A stretch of DNA of 39,504 bases from Acidimicrobiales bacterium (GCA_030446545.1 JAUJNB010000010.1:1-39504); one strand, 5' to 3'; shown: positions 7,822 through 17,302, numbered from the stretch's first letter. The notes: a model not told the origin generated them from the sequence alone. Program-made: numbers and translations.

Positions 7822-8440
7822 GTGATCGATGACAAGACGGTCGCACGGGTGGTCGAATTCCACGGCCACATGTGCGCAGGATTGGCGCTGGGCATCGCGC
7901 CGCCGAGATTGGACTGGCAGAGGTCGGGCGCAACCGGACCGGCGACGACGTGGTGGCGGTGGTGGAGACGGACATGTGCGCTGTCGATGCCATCCAGTTG
8001 CTCACGGGCTGTACGTTTGGCAAAGGCAATCTGGTCCACCGTGACCATGGCAAGAACGCATACACCTTCATCCGCCGCGCCGACGGCAAGGCGGTCAGGG
8101 TCAGTCCCCGTCCAGACGGTTCGGATGGCGACGACCCGGCTTGGCTGGCTCTTTTTGCCCGTGTTCGCACGGGGACGGCCACCGCAGAGGACAAGGCGGC
8201 CTTCATCGCGGGCAGCGAGAGCGTTCCGCCCGGATCCTCGAGGCCCCTCTCGACGGGCTCTACGAGGTTCGCCGGGTCAACGTCGCCGCGCCGCCCCCGG
8301 CGCGGGTCATGGCCTCGCTCGACTGCCACGCTTGCGGTGAGCGAGCTGCCGAGACGCGTATCCGCCACCTCGACGGCCAGTCCCTGTGCCTTCCCTGCTT
8401 CGAGGATCTCTCGCTGGCGAGGTCCGGCTCTCCCCGATGA
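7822..8440 (+). pseudogene. fmdE: FmdE-family protein, two frameshifts
   Basis: Homologue of formylmethanofuran dehydrogenase subunit E (PF02663), a family found with molybdenum/tungsten enzymes and also in non-methanogens. Frame 1 from GTG 7822 gives VIDDKTVARVVEFHGHMCAG. Frame 2 gives VVAVVETDMCAVDAIQLLTG, CTFGKGNLVHRD and GKNAYTFIRRADGK. Frame 3 gives SARILEAPLDGLYEV and a C-terminal zinc-finger-like CHACGE ... CLPCF. The domain order is complete, so this was one gene of about 205 residues. One C appears missing near 7891 (IRAAEI expected) and one G near 8216. A GGGGGA ribosome-binding-like sequence precedes the GTG. It has no molybdoenzyme neighbours here. Confidence 0.75.
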
Positions 8441-8609
8441 CGCGCTCCAGCTGATCAGCTCTTATTCGGCAATCGTATGGGCTCATGAGCAATTAGCAGT
8501 ACCGACTGCGGGGGTGCCGACTATCTTTCCCTACAAGCAATGCTCTGGTTGCTTTGTCGCAGCCGCACTGAGGTCGTGTCCATGTTTTCGATCGAGCAAT
8601 GCAAAGACT

Positions 8610-9262
8610 CCTCGTGAATAAGGTCTTCTGACTTCTGCTGTGGTTGAGATCTGGTCGGCGCTCGTGGTGGCTAGCGGGCGCGCCGAGCTCGGCTGCGTTG
8701 GCCTCGGCCTCCAGCAGTACTTGAGCGTCTTGAACTGGCTCTCATTGAAGGGGTTGTCGTTGCTCACATGCGGGCGGCTGTGGCTGCGGCTGATGCCGAG
8801 GAAGGCGAGCAGCTCGACCACCGGGTTCGACGTCATCGAGCTGCCCCGATCGGCGTGCACGCTAAGCTGGCCCGGTTGCACTTGATGGCGGGCGACGGCG
8901 TCGGCGTCGGCGATGAGCTCTTTGGCAAGCTCGCCCGACTCGGTGCTGCCACGCACCAGTCCACGACGTAGCGGGTGAAGATTCCATCACGACGGAGAGG
9001 TCGTAATACTCGCCCCCGCTGGCGTTCTTCAGCTTGCTGATGTCCCCACTCCACACGGCCAGCGGCGCCCGGGCGACGACTTCGGGGCGGACCCGGGGCA
9101 TACGCGTCGCTTGGCGGCGTCGCTCACGAACCTCACCGTTGGCCCGCAGCAGGCGGTAGACGTCGAGACCGAGGCCAGGTAGCGACCTTCGTCGAGGAGG
9201 ATGTGGAACACCTGGGCGGGCGAGAGGTCCACGAAGCATCCGTGACGCGAACTCAGGCGCAC
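8610..9262 (-). pseudogene. IS3-family transposase (OrfB) remnant
   Basis: Minus-strand pieces in different frames occur in the correct IS3 OrfB order: FVDLSPAQVFHILLDEGRYL, VYRLLRANGEVRERRRQATR, then VWSGDISKLKN with the first catalytic Asp, RYVVDWCVA, then LSVHADRGSSM with the second Asp, and SNDNPFNESQFKTLKY with the Glu. All three DDE residues are present, but several frame breaks are needed and the C-terminal 50-60 residues are gone after LKYC. No OrfA and no terminal repeats were found, so this is a dead partial copy. Confidence 0.8.
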
Positions 9263-9361
9263 CCTCGATCAGCGGAGCACCGGCGTCAAGCACCCCACTT
9301 TGACCCTTGTCGGCTCGTGTCTGACCTCAACCCCTCACAGCGGCGGGGACCCAGCAAGGAA

Positions 9362-9390
9362 GGGGCTGGCGTACTGGCTACGCCAGCCCC
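9362..9390. terminator. strong hairpin 1 (12-bp stem)
   Basis: A perfect 12-bp stem, GGGGCTGGCGTA pairing with TACGCCAGCCCC, encloses the five-base loop CTGGC. It lies downstream of the minus-strand secreted protein gene (stop at 9533) and of the IS3 remnant. There is no clear T-run, so it may act as a factor-assisted or bidirectional terminator. Confidence 0.55.
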
Positions 9391-9410
9391 CGTAGTTGTG
9401 CCTTGCTGCC

Positions 9411-9444
9411 CAGTGTGGGGCCGCCGGCTGGCGGCCCCACACTG
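9411..9444. terminator. strong hairpin 2 (15-bp stem)
   Basis: A perfect 15-bp stem, CAGTGTGGGGCCGCC pairing with GGCGGCCCCACACTG, encloses the loop GGCT. It is 20 bp from hairpin 1. Being the first strong structure met by transcripts of the gene ending at 9533, it is a likely terminator or 3'-end stabiliser. Confidence 0.6.
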
Positions 9445-9532
9445 GAGGGAGCTAGGGGTCGGGACCGTCGGATCCTGGAAGCTCCCCCGCAGGTCGAAGA
9501 CTGCGTCTGAGAAAGCGCCCAGGTCTGCGCAG

Positions 9533-10314
9533 TTATCGGCCTGGTTTTTGCAACACCACAGGCAAGCACGTGAAACCTGGATCGCCGGTGAATGACCCGC
9601 TGCCGGTGATGTTCTCGAACCTTCCCGTGCCGCCGGTGATCCGGAACGTGCCTTCGACCGTCGCCACGTTCTCGGACGTCACGACGAACTGTGCCTCGAA
9701 CTCGATGAAGATTTGATCCCCCTCTTGCCCGTTCTCGCAGAGGAAGGTGGTGATGGTCCCCTCGACGGTCCCACGCTCACCGGACTGCATGGTTTTGGTG
9801 ACGGTGCCTTCGACCAGGAATCGCACTGCCGCGGGGTCCGTGATCCCGGGGTAGTCGGGGGTGAAGTTCAGGGCCTTGTCGTTGAATGGTGCCGGAAACT
9901 TGCACTGAATGGACGAGTAGCTGAAGTTCGCACCTTTGGTGATCGAAAAGGGCAGCGGAGTGGTCTGAAACAGGGTGGGGCGTCCGCTAGGACTGCCGAA
10001 CTTGGAACTGTGAGTGTGGACATCCAGCGAAATCTCACCCTCGCCCCCACTTGATTCTCTCCGCTTGGGCAAGAGCCAGATGTGTCACCGTGTGCCAAGT
10101 GCTGTTCCGCCGCCCGCTGCGGCAGCTGCATAGTCTTTTCCGCAGGCGTTCCCGGCTTGTGGCAGATTGTGACTCGATCAGCCGCTTGCTGCCCAACCGG
10201 CGGCGATTGCGTCGCCGCTACCGGCATGACGGGGATGATGGCGAAGGCAGCGGCGCCGGCTGCAAGAGCACCGCCAACGCGGAGGGACTTACGAACTTTT
10301 ATCATTATCCTCAA
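9533..10314 (-). CDS. secreted protein, one frameshift
   Basis: An exported protein of about 260 residues read in two frames. The N-terminal frame from 10314 has a signal peptide (MRIMIKVRKSLRVGGALAAG, then a hydrophobic core ending near VAA) and a short Cys/His module (VTICHKPGTPAEKTMQLP ... HLAHGDTSGSCP) found near the start of many actinobacterial secreted proteins. The C-terminal frame is beta-rich (VEGTITTFLCENGQEGDQIF; FRITGGTGRFENITGSGSF). The G/T-rich FRITGGTGRF region resembles small secreted beta-barrel proteins. One missing G in the five-G run near 10041 would join the frames. Function unknown. Twin hairpins lie downstream. Confidence 0.6.
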
Positions 10315-10774
10315 TGGAACTTCTCCTTGGTTGTGGGATCGCTGCGGTCAACAGAAGGCATGTCCAGGGGAATGGCAGGCGGTTGGAAATACGCCCCTCG
10401 CGCTGGTCTCCGCCGTCACGATGATGGTTGTGCCGACCAGGGTTGGGCGGCGGTGCCCCCGGCGCAGACGGTCAACTACCCGTCAGGACCATCGGCTGAA
10501 CGGACGTTCTAGCTACCAGTGATGTCTCACGTAGCCTACGACAGCGCGTTGGCTTGGGAATGAAAGATCTGGTATGACTTGATGCGTTACCGCTATGAGC
10601 GGACGGGGACTGTTTGCACCATCGGTTGGCTTGCAGCGCTTCCTCAAGTTGGTGCGGACGAGCTGCCGAGTGCTCAAGAAGAGCAGCCCGTGAAAATCAA
10701 CGGACGCCCGGCCACGAGCCGACCTGGCCCGCTCGCCGCTTTGTCCGACGCCATAGCTGGTCGTCGCTGCCTCG
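10315..10774. other. interval without a recognised gene
   Basis: These 460 bases lie upstream of the secreted protein gene and presumably include its promoter. Open frames on both strands have poor composition and resemble nothing I know. The stretch at 10500-10600 is less G/C-rich than its surroundings. Confidence 0.35.
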
Positions 10775-11075
10775 GATCAGGGAGGCGCCGGTCGGGGCTG
10801 GGCTGTCCTCCAGCGGGCGCCCGCAACTCTCGACGCCGTTACAGAGGATCGCCCTGCCGCCACGGCCATCGGCGCCGCAGCGACCAGGGCTACGGAGGTG
10901 GATCCGGGCGACAGCACCAGGAGTCCGGTCACCAGCGGGGGCCCGAGGTTCCCCCACCTTGCTTGCACCGGCCAAGCCGCTACCGGCCCCCGCACGCCCT
11001 CGGATAGACCTCGGCGGTGGAGGGCGACACATGGGCGATCGTCTCACCGCTGCTGAGGAGCAGCAGGACCACCAG
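10775..11075 (-). pseudogene. MFS transporter, C-terminal remnant
   Basis: Minus-strand fragments in successive frames match the last third of a sugar/metabolite MFS permease: PLVVLLLLSSGETIAHVSPS with TAEVYP (the loop of an YPTR motif), GSGLAGASKVG, NLGPPLVTGLLVLSPGSTSV with ALVAAAPMAVAA (helices 11-12), and NGVESCGRPLED (tail). At least three frame changes are required and no first half is present, so this looks like a true relic rather than a single sequencing error. Confidence 0.5.
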
Positions 11076-11518
11076 GGGGTGAGCCCCTCGCTTCGACGCG
11101 CACGCCGCCGCGCAAGGGCCATGGCGGGCACCATGGTCCCGTCATCGGCATGCCGGCCACTCTGTCTCGCCGTACCATTCTGCACCGCCGCCAGGGTTAG
11201 CGGCTGTGACCGTCCAGCCCTCATAATGTTGGCGCATCGGCTCATGCCACATCCCTCTTTCCGTTGGTACAAGTTGCCCCTTATAGTGCTAGCGGAAGAA
11301 GCGGAGCCACGGCCTGGCACCAATAGGTATTCGTACCGAAAATAGCTGTAACAGACATTCCCGAATTGCCCGAGAGGGAGGGGAAGCAGAACGGTGCCAG
11401 GAACCACCCAGTCTCCTCCCGCTCGGGGCGAGCAGCCTCAGCGGGGACGGGCCAACCCCGATCACCCGAAGCCCGGTAGCGGTGCTCCGGTGAGCCGAAC
11501 GTGCGTCGAGAGACCGCC
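11076..11518 (+). promoter_or_regulatory. leader and likely promoter region of the halogenase operon
   Basis: A 440-bp interval before the operon. At 11259-11288 a possible promoter can be read as TTCCGT, 17 bp, TATAGT. At 11325-11336 there is a dyad GGTA-TTCG-TACC within an A/T-richer patch, a plausible operator for the LysR encoded further downstream. The last 100 bp before the gene are G/C-rich. All of this is sequence-pattern inference. Confidence 0.3.
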
Positions 11519-12877
11519 ATGCCAGCCGTGCCCCTGTCCGAGGCCGTGGGCGGCCCGCTCGTGAGGCCGGCACCGGCCTCGGAACACTTTGACGCCATCG
11601 TCATTGGGGGCGGGCCCGCCGGCTCGACCTGCGCCTACCACCTGGCGGCCCGCGGCCGTGCCGTCCTCCTCCTGGAGCGGGAGTGCCATCCTCGCTTTCG
11701 GGTCGGAGAGTCGGTCATGCCCTACGCCAGCGGCCTGCTCGACGCCATGGGTTTGCTCGACGAGGTGGAAGACCAGTTCGTCGTCAAGCGCTCAGTGGAG
11801 ACCTCGGATTCGGTGGGCGGCTACTTCCGGACCTACTTCGCCAAACTGGCTGAGGGTCAGAAGAAGTTCGGCTTCAACGTCGAGAGGTCACGCTTCGACG
11901 CCCTGCTCTGCTCTCATGCCGAGGGGGCGGGGGCGACGGTGGTGGAGGGGGCGGAGGTCAGCGGATTGGTGTTCGACGGCGCCCGCCTGGCCGGCGTGGT
12001 CTACGAGCGCGACGGGGAGAGGCACGAGGCCAGGGCCCGCTTCGTGGCCGACGCCAGCGGGCGAGCCGGCCTGGTCGCTCGCCACTTCAAGCTGCGGCGC
12101 ATGAACTGCCGCATCAAGAAGGTGGCGCTGTTCCAGTACTTCGAGGACGTCGTCAAGGGGGTGAACGCCGCCGACGAGGGGGACCTCGTCATCGCCACCC
12201 ACGAAGCCGGTTGGATCTGGTGCATCCCGGTGGACCAGAACACCAGAAGCGTGGGGGCGGTCATGGCCCCCGAGGAGCTGGCTGGAGCCGACCGGCGCCA
12301 GGTCTTCGACCAGCACCTGAGCCGCGCTCCCCGCATCGCCGCCGCCCTTGAGGGCGCCACGCCGTGGTTCGACGACCTCAAGGTGGAATCTGACTTCTGC
12401 TATCACTCCGAGCACCTCGTCGGCCCGGGCTGGTTCCTCGTGGGTGACGCCGGTTGCTTCGTGGACCCGGTGTTCTCCGGCGGCGTGTTCCTGGGCATGG
12501 CCGCCGCCTGCAAGGCCGCCGAGGTGATGGGCGACATCCTCGACGGCCGGGCAGAGGACGAGGCCATCGCTCACTTCGAAGACTTCTGCAAGACCGGCTA
12601 CGACCAGTACTTCCGGCTGGTGTACGTCTTCTACGAGCAGTGCAACGGCAACGTGGAGTGCATGTTCCGCCAGCTCTTCGAGGGCCGGTTCAAGCCCCTC
12701 CTGCAGATCCTGGCCGGGGACTGCTGGGGAGACGAGAACAACCCCATCTGGAGCGAGCTGCGGTCCGATCCCCGGTGGGACACCTTCGAGAGGCCGTTCA
12801 ACCGCGTCTACGGCTGTCCCGTGTACCCCCGACCACCGCTCGCTTGCGCCGATGTGATGGCAAGAGAGCGACCGTGA
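11519..12877 (+). CDS. FAD-dependent halogenase-like oxidoreductase
   Basis: A flavoprotein of about 452 residues of the tryptophan-halogenase/CmlS-PltA superfamily. It should bind FAD and, if a true halogenase, form HOCl from FADH2, O2 and chloride to halogenate an organic (often carrier- or CoA-bound) substrate. Visible features are the Rossmann motif IVIGGGPAGSTCA near residues 28-40, FVVKR with Lys about 90 where halogenases keep their catalytic lysine, WIWCIP at about 232-237 (the WxWxIP halogenase box) and GDAGCFVDPVFSGGVFLGM at about 309-327. ATG 11519 is preceded by GAGAG, and GTG 11501 is an alternative start. Its stop overlaps the next start (GTGA). The alternative is a halogenase-fold hydroxylase or reductase, because the motifs alone do not prove halogenation. 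Confidence 0.85.
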   Translation: MPAVPLSEAVGGPLVRPAPASEHFDAIVIGGGPAGSTCAYHLAARGRAVLLLERECHPRFRVGESVMPYASGLLDAMGLLDEVEDQFVVKRSVETSDSVGGYFRTYFAKLAEGQKKFGFNVERSRFDALLCSHAEGAGATVVEGAEVSGLVFDGARLAGVVYERDGERHEARARFVADASGRAGLVARHFKLRRMNCRIKKVALFQYFEDVVKGVNAADEGDLVIATHEAGWIWCIPVDQNTRSVGAVMAPEELAGADRRQVFDQHLSRAPRIAAALEGATPWFDDLKVESDFCYHSEHLVGPGWFLVGDAGCFVDPVFSGGVFLGMAAACKAAEVMGDILDGRAEDEAIAHFEDFCKTGYDQYFRLVYVFYEQCNGNVECMFRQLFEGRFKPLLQILAGDCWGDENNPIWSELRSDPRWDTFERPFNRVYGCPVYPRPPLACADVMARERP

Positions 12878-14706
12878 GCTTGGCCCCGGCGCAGGAGGTC
12901 TCCCCGGCGACGATGGTGACCGGGCCGTCCTCGGTGGTGGACGTCTGTGCCCGCCGGCTGGCGCCGTTGAACGACGCCGGGCCGGGAGTCGAGGGCCGGG
13001 TGTCGTGGTACGGCAGTGCCGGCTTTCCCTCCGACCGCCCGGGCAGCGAGGCCACCCTCCAGGCCGTGTGCGGGCTGATGGCGGTGCACGGCCGGGAGGC
13101 CGGCCGGCCCCGGCGGATCGGCCTCGACGTGGTCTCCACGGCGGCCGGGGTGCTGGCCGGCCACGGCGTGGTGGCGGCCATGATCGCCCGCCGCCGCGGG
13201 CTGGAGGTGGCGGCGGTGGAGACCTCCGCCCTGCAAGCGGGCCTGCTCCTGACCACCCACTACACGACCCTGGCCACCTGCGCCGAAGGATGGTCGCCAC
13301 CCGACGCCGGTACCGGACCGGGACCGCCGTTCCCCACCTCCGACGGCCAGTGGTTCGTGCTGGAGACGCTCGACCCCGAGGCCTGGAAGCGGTTCTGGAT
13401 GGCCCTGGGCGTGGCCGGATCCGACCTGGGGAGGGCATGGACGGTGTTCCGGCTGCGCTACCACCGGGCCGCGTGTTCGTTGCCCCCGCAACTGCACGAG
13501 GTGACGGCACGGCACACCCTGGCCGAGGCGGCCCAGGTGGCCGAGGCCAGCGGGATGAGCCTCTGCCGGCTCCGCCACTACCCCGAGGTGCTGTCCGCAC
13601 CGGGGCCGGGGGACGGCCTTCCGGTGGTCGTCCCCCTCCCTGCTCGCCCAGCCGGCCGGTCCCCGGCAGGAAACCAAGGGCTTCCGCCGCCCGGGCCGCT
13701 TCCGCTCTCGGGCATCCGGGTGGTGGAGGCGACCAACCGAATCCAGGGGCCGTTGGCCGGCCTGCTGCTGCAGATGCTCGGTGCCGAGGTGCTCCTGGTG
13801 GAGCCGCCCGGTGGCGACATCGGCCGCATGAGCCTGCCCGAGGCTGGGGGCGTGGGGGCGTTCTTTCTGTGCTTCAACCGGGGCAAGGCCACCGTCGAGA
13901 TCGACCTCTCCCGTGCTTCGGGACGGGCCGAGCTGGTCGAGCTGGTAGTCGGGGCCGACGTGTTCGTCCACAACTGGCGACCGGGCAAGGCCGCCCAGTG
14001 GGATCTGACCGCCGAGACCCTGGCCACCGTAAATCCTCGTCTGGTGTACGCCCAGGCTTCGGCATGGGGCGACCGGGAGCAGGAGATGGGCCACGTGATG
14101 GGGACCGAGTACCCCGTTCAGGCCTACGTCGGCATGGGCGACGGTCTCAACCCGTTGGGTGAGCCGCCACTGCCCTGCCGGGTGCTGGTCACCGACTACC
14201 TGGCCGGCATGATCGCCTGTGAGGGGATCCTGCGGGCGCTGTATCTCCGGGAGCAGGCGGGCGGAGCCTGGCGGTCGGGCACCTCCCTGCTGGGGGCGGC
14301 CATGGCCCTGCAGGCTCCCGTCCTGCAGGCGCTGGCCGCCGAGAGGGAGAAGGGACGAAGAATGGGAAGGCCCGTGTGGGGCCCGCTCGACCATCCCCTC
14401 CCCGCCGGCGATGGCTGGTTGGTGGTGAGCGTGGAGGGCGGCGAGGCCCTCGACCGCTCCTGTCGGGCCCTCGGGCTGGCTGCGCCCGCGAACGGGCCTT
14501 CCGCCTCAGAGCGGGCGCTGGCCGAGCGGATCGCCGGCCAGCCGGCGGCCGAGTGCGAGGACCGGCTGGTGTCGGCGGGGGTTCCCTGCGCCACCGTGTC
14601 CACCGATCTGGCCGCACTGCCCGCCGACCCCCGCCTGTCCGGGCTGTTCGAGCCCCTCGACGACGCCGCCTGGGTACCGTGCTCTCCGTGGGTCTTCACC
14701 CCGTGA
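12874..14706 (+). CDS. CaiB/BaiF-family (class III) CoA-transferase with extra N-terminal half-domain
   Basis: A 610-residue enzyme expected to move CoA between carboxylic acids. Residues about 270-610 form a full family III unit: Rossmann start (PLSGIRVVEATNRIQGPLAG, LGAEVLLVEPPGGDIG), ADVFVHNWRPG and a predicted catalytic Asp near 441 in LVTDYLAGM. Residues 1-265 look like a second, shortened CaiB unit lacking its Rossmann start but with an equivalent Asp near 85 (RIGLDVVSTAAGVLAG). It starts at GTG 12874, overlapping the halogenase stop, and ends with another GTGA overlap, so translation is coupled on both sides. Donor and acceptor are unknown. By position it may load or recycle CoA for the neighbouring ligase and halogenase. 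Confidence 0.85.
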   Translation: MSLAPAQEVSPATMVTGPSSVVDVCARRLAPLNDAGPGVEGRVSWYGSAGFPSDRPGSEATLQAVCGLMAVHGREAGRPRRIGLDVVSTAAGVLAGHGVVAAMIARRRGLEVAAVETSALQAGLLLTTHYTTLATCAEGWSPPDAGTGPGPPFPTSDGQWFVLETLDPEAWKRFWMALGVAGSDLGRAWTVFRLRYHRAACSLPPQLHEVTARHTLAEAAQVAEASGMSLCRLRHYPEVLSAPGPGDGLPVVVPLPARPAGRSPAGNQGLPPPGPLPLSGIRVVEATNRIQGPLAGLLLQMLGAEVLLVEPPGGDIGRMSLPEAGGVGAFFLCFNRGKATVEIDLSRASGRAELVELVVGADVFVHNWRPGKAAQWDLTAETLATVNPRLVYAQASAWGDREQEMGHVMGTEYPVQAYVGMGDGLNPLGEPPLPCRVLVTDYLAGMIACEGILRALYLREQAGGAWRSGTSLLGAAMALQAPVLQALAAEREKGRRMGRPVWGPLDHPLPAGDGWLVVSVEGGEALDRSCRALGLAAPANGPSASERALAERIAGQPAAECEDRLVSAGVPCATVSTDLAALPADPRLSGLFEPLDDAAWVPCSPWVFTP

Positions 14707-16304
14707 CGCCCCGGTCGCTCACGCCGGCGGCGCTGGCCCCCACACTGGAGGCGGCTTGCCGGCGTTGGCCGGCCCGGCTGGCGACGACCCACGCCGGCGT
14801 CTCCATCTCCTACGCCGAGCTGTGGGAGCGGGTGTCGGCCCTCGCCGATGCCTACCGCTCTCTCGGCGTGCGGCCCGGCGACCGTATCGTCTGCCAGCTG
14901 CCGACCTGCCCCGCACACCTCGTCGCCGCGCACGCGGCATGGGCGTGCGGCGCCGTCCACGTGGGGGCGGACAACGACCTTACCGGACCCGAGTTGTCGC
15001 TGCTGGTGGAGCGCACCGAGGCGTCTGTCCTGTTGTTCCAGCCCCGCCCCGGCGCCTCCGATCCCCTGACCCCGCTGCGCCCCGTGACCCGCGACCATCC
15101 CAGCACCATCGTCGTTGTCCATGGGGCAACGCCTGAGGATGAACGCCACCTGTCGCTGGAGGCCCTGCTGGGCACGGGGGCCGGGACGATGGCCGCCAAG
15201 GCCGAGCCACCCGAGCTCGCCCCCGACGACCCGGCCCTGCTGTTCCTCACCTCGGGCACCACCGGCACGCCCAAGGGCGTGGTGGAGACGATGGCCGCGC
15301 TGTGGGCCAAGGTGGCCTACTTCGCCGATGCTTTCGGCCCCGGGCCCGACGACGTGCACCTCATGTACCTGCCGATCTCCCACGCCTTTGGGCTCAAGCT
15401 GTCGCTGGCCGCCCTGCTCAGCGGCGGCCGCCTGGTCCTGGTCGACCGATTCTCCCCCGGCGAGGCCCTTCGCCTGGTGAGCGAGGAGCGGGTCAGCGTG
15501 CTGCCCGGCACGCCCACCCACCTCACCCTGCTGGTGGACGCCCTCGACCCCGCCCGCCACGACTTGGCCAGCCTGCGCTGGGCGGTGGCCGCCGCCGCCG
15601 CTCTTGCTCCCCCCTTGCTGGACCAGGTCTACGCCAAGCTGGGCGTGGAGCTGTTCTACGTCTACGGGTGCAGCGAGGGCTTCCTGGTCTCCACCACCGA
15701 ACGAGACGAGATCTACGCCGGCTCGGTGGGAAGGAGCGTTTTCCGCGGGCCGCCGGGCACCCCACCCGACGGCTCGGTGGCCGTCGTCGAGCCCTCCGAC
15801 CACACCCCGCTCCCGCCCGGCGAGGTGGGCGAGATCGTCTTCGGCGCCCGCCAACCGGTGCGCTACTGGGGGGAGGCCGAGGTGGCAGCGGAGGGCTGGT
15901 ACCACACTGGCGACCTGGGCCGGATCGAGCGCGACGGCCGTCTCCACGTGGTGGGACGGCTCAAGGAGCTGATCAACCGGGGTGGGCTCAAGGTCGCTCC
16001 CGGCGAGGTGGAGGCCCTGCTGGTCCGTCACCCAGGCGTAACCGACGCAGGGGTGATCGCCATGCCCGATCCTGTGCTCGGCGAGGCGGTGTGCGCCTGC
16101 GTCGTCCCCGCCGGCCAACCTCCGCCCGACCTGGCCGAGCTGCGTGCCTTCCTGGCCCCCGACCTGGCCCGCCACAAGCTGCCCGACGAGCTGTACCTGG
16201 TCGAGGCCATCCCCCGCACCAAGATCAGCAAAGTCGATCGGGCAGCCCTGCGGGCGCTCGTCGATGACGCCGATGCCGAGCCAGAATGCCTGCGCCCTCG
16301 GTGA
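14703..16304 (+). CDS. acyl-CoA synthetase / AMP-dependent ligase (ANL superfamily)
   Basis: A 533-residue adenylate-forming ligase that activates a carboxylic acid with ATP and transfers it to CoA. Core motifs are FLTSGTTGTPKGVV near residue 182, VYGCSEG, WYHTGDLGRIERDG, GRLKELINRGGLKVAPGEVE and the C-terminal catalytic Lys in PRTKISK near 510. The A5 motif reads YGCSEG instead of the common YGxTE. Start GTG 14703 overlaps the CoA-transferase stop, and the 3' end overlaps the ABC ATPase start by 19 bp. The benzoate/fatty-acid-type fold does not reveal the substrate. It likely supplies the CoA-ester used by its operon partners. Confidence 0.9.
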   Translation: MTPRSLTPAALAPTLEAACRRWPARLATTHAGVSISYAELWERVSALADAYRSLGVRPGDRIVCQLPTCPAHLVAAHAAWACGAVHVGADNDLTGPELSLLVERTEASVLLFQPRPGASDPLTPLRPVTRDHPSTIVVVHGATPEDERHLSLEALLGTGAGTMAAKAEPPELAPDDPALLFLTSGTTGTPKGVVETMAALWAKVAYFADAFGPGPDDVHLMYLPISHAFGLKLSLAALLSGGRLVLVDRFSPGEALRLVSEERVSVLPGTPTHLTLLVDALDPARHDLASLRWAVAAAAALAPPLLDQVYAKLGVELFYVYGCSEGFLVSTTERDEIYAGSVGRSVFRGPPGTPPDGSVAVVEPSDHTPLPPGEVGEIVFGARQPVRYWGEAEVAAEGWYHTGDLGRIERDGRLHVVGRLKELINRGGLKVAPGEVEALLVRHPGVTDAGVIAMPDPVLGEAVCACVVPAGQPPPDLAELRAFLAPDLARHKLPDELYLVEAIPRTKISKVDRAALRALVDDADAEPECLRPR

Positions 16305-17302
16305 CCACTGCGCCCGCCCTGCCGACCGGCGACGCCTTGGCCGGGCCGAGCCAGGCCGCCCCCAGCGAGGTCATCCGAACCGAGGCACTGACCAAGACCT
16401 ATCCGAGCGGACGTTGTGCCGTCGACCACCTCGACCTCTCGATCGGGCAGGGCGAGGTCTTCGGCCTGCTCGGGCCCAATGGGGCCGGCAAAACCACCAC
16501 CGTGGGCATGCTCACCACCCGGGTCAAGCCCAGCGGCGGCCGAGCCAGCATCGGCGGCGTCGATGTGGGCGCCAATCCGGCCCTCGCCCGACAGCTCATC
16601 GGCGTGGTGCCCCAAACCAACACCCTCGACCGCAGCCTCAGCGTGAGACGCAACCTGTACCACCACGGCCGCTACTTCGGCATGGGCGTCCGGGCTGCCC
16701 GGGCCGCCGCTGAGGAGGCCCTGGAGCGCTTCCGTCTGGCGGGACGGGCCGGGGCGTCGGTCGGCACCCTGTCGGGCGGCATGGCCCAGCGCTTGATGCT
16801 GGCCCGAGCCGTGCTCCACCATCCCGCCATCGTCTTCCTCGACGAGCCCAGCACCGGCCTCGATCCCCAGAGCCGCCTGGCCCTGTGGGAGCTCATCGAC
16901 GAGCTCCACCACGCCGGCCAGACCGTCCTGCTCACCACCCACGCCATGGAGGAGGCCGACCGGCTCTGCGACCGGGTGGCCATCATGAACCATGGCCGTA
17001 TCCTGGCCCAGGGCCCGCCCGAGGATCTGAAAGCATCCCTCGGGACGGGGGTGGCGGTGACGGTACGGGCAAACGGCGACCTCGCCGCCCTCGCCCGTCA
17101 CTTGGCGGCGGTCGACGGGGTGCGGGGGGCCACTCCCACCAGCGACGCTATTCAGCTGCGTCTCGACTCGGCCCGGGGGGCCCTGCCCCGGGTGGTGGGA
17201 GCCGCCGAGCGGGGTGGTTTCACCGTCAGCGACCTGTCGGTTACTGAGACCACCCTGGAGACCGTCTTCATCTCCCTCACCGGTAAGGAGCTGCGGGAGT
17301 GA
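16286..17302 (+). CDS. ABC exporter ATP-binding protein, DrrA type
   Basis: A 338-residue ATPase of the drug/polyketide export family (DrrA, ABC-2 systems). It carries Walker A GPNGAGKT (63-70), Q-loop VPQTN, signature LSGGMAQ (162-168), Walker B IVFLDEP (182-188), D-loop and an H-loop TTHAMEEA. The family's C-terminal extension with ETTLETVFISLTG is also present. It pairs with the permease at 17302 (stop and start overlap) and would power export of the operon's product. Together with the biosynthetic genes upstream, this suggests self-resistance or secretion. Confidence 0.93.
   Translation: MPAPSVTTAPALPTGDALAGPSQAAPSEVIRTEALTKTYPSGRCAVDHLDLSIGQGEVFGLLGPNGAGKTTTVGMLTTRVKPSGGRASIGGVDVGANPALARQLIGVVPQTNTLDRSLSVRRNLYHHGRYFGMGVRAARAAAEEALERFRLAGRAGASVGTLSGGMAQRLMLARAVLHHPAIVFLDEPSTGLDPQSRLALWELIDELHHAGQTVLLTTHAMEEADRLCDRVAIMNHGRILAQGPPEDLKASLGTGVAVTVRANGDLAALARHLAAVDGVRGATPTSDAIQLRLDSARGALPRVVGAAERGGFTVSDLSVTETTLETVFISLTGKELRE

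Noticed and set aside
10697..11407. 236-codon minus-strand open frame
   Set aside because: Its composition is Arg/Ser/Gly-rich noise. The real signal in this interval is the MFS remnant spread over several frames.
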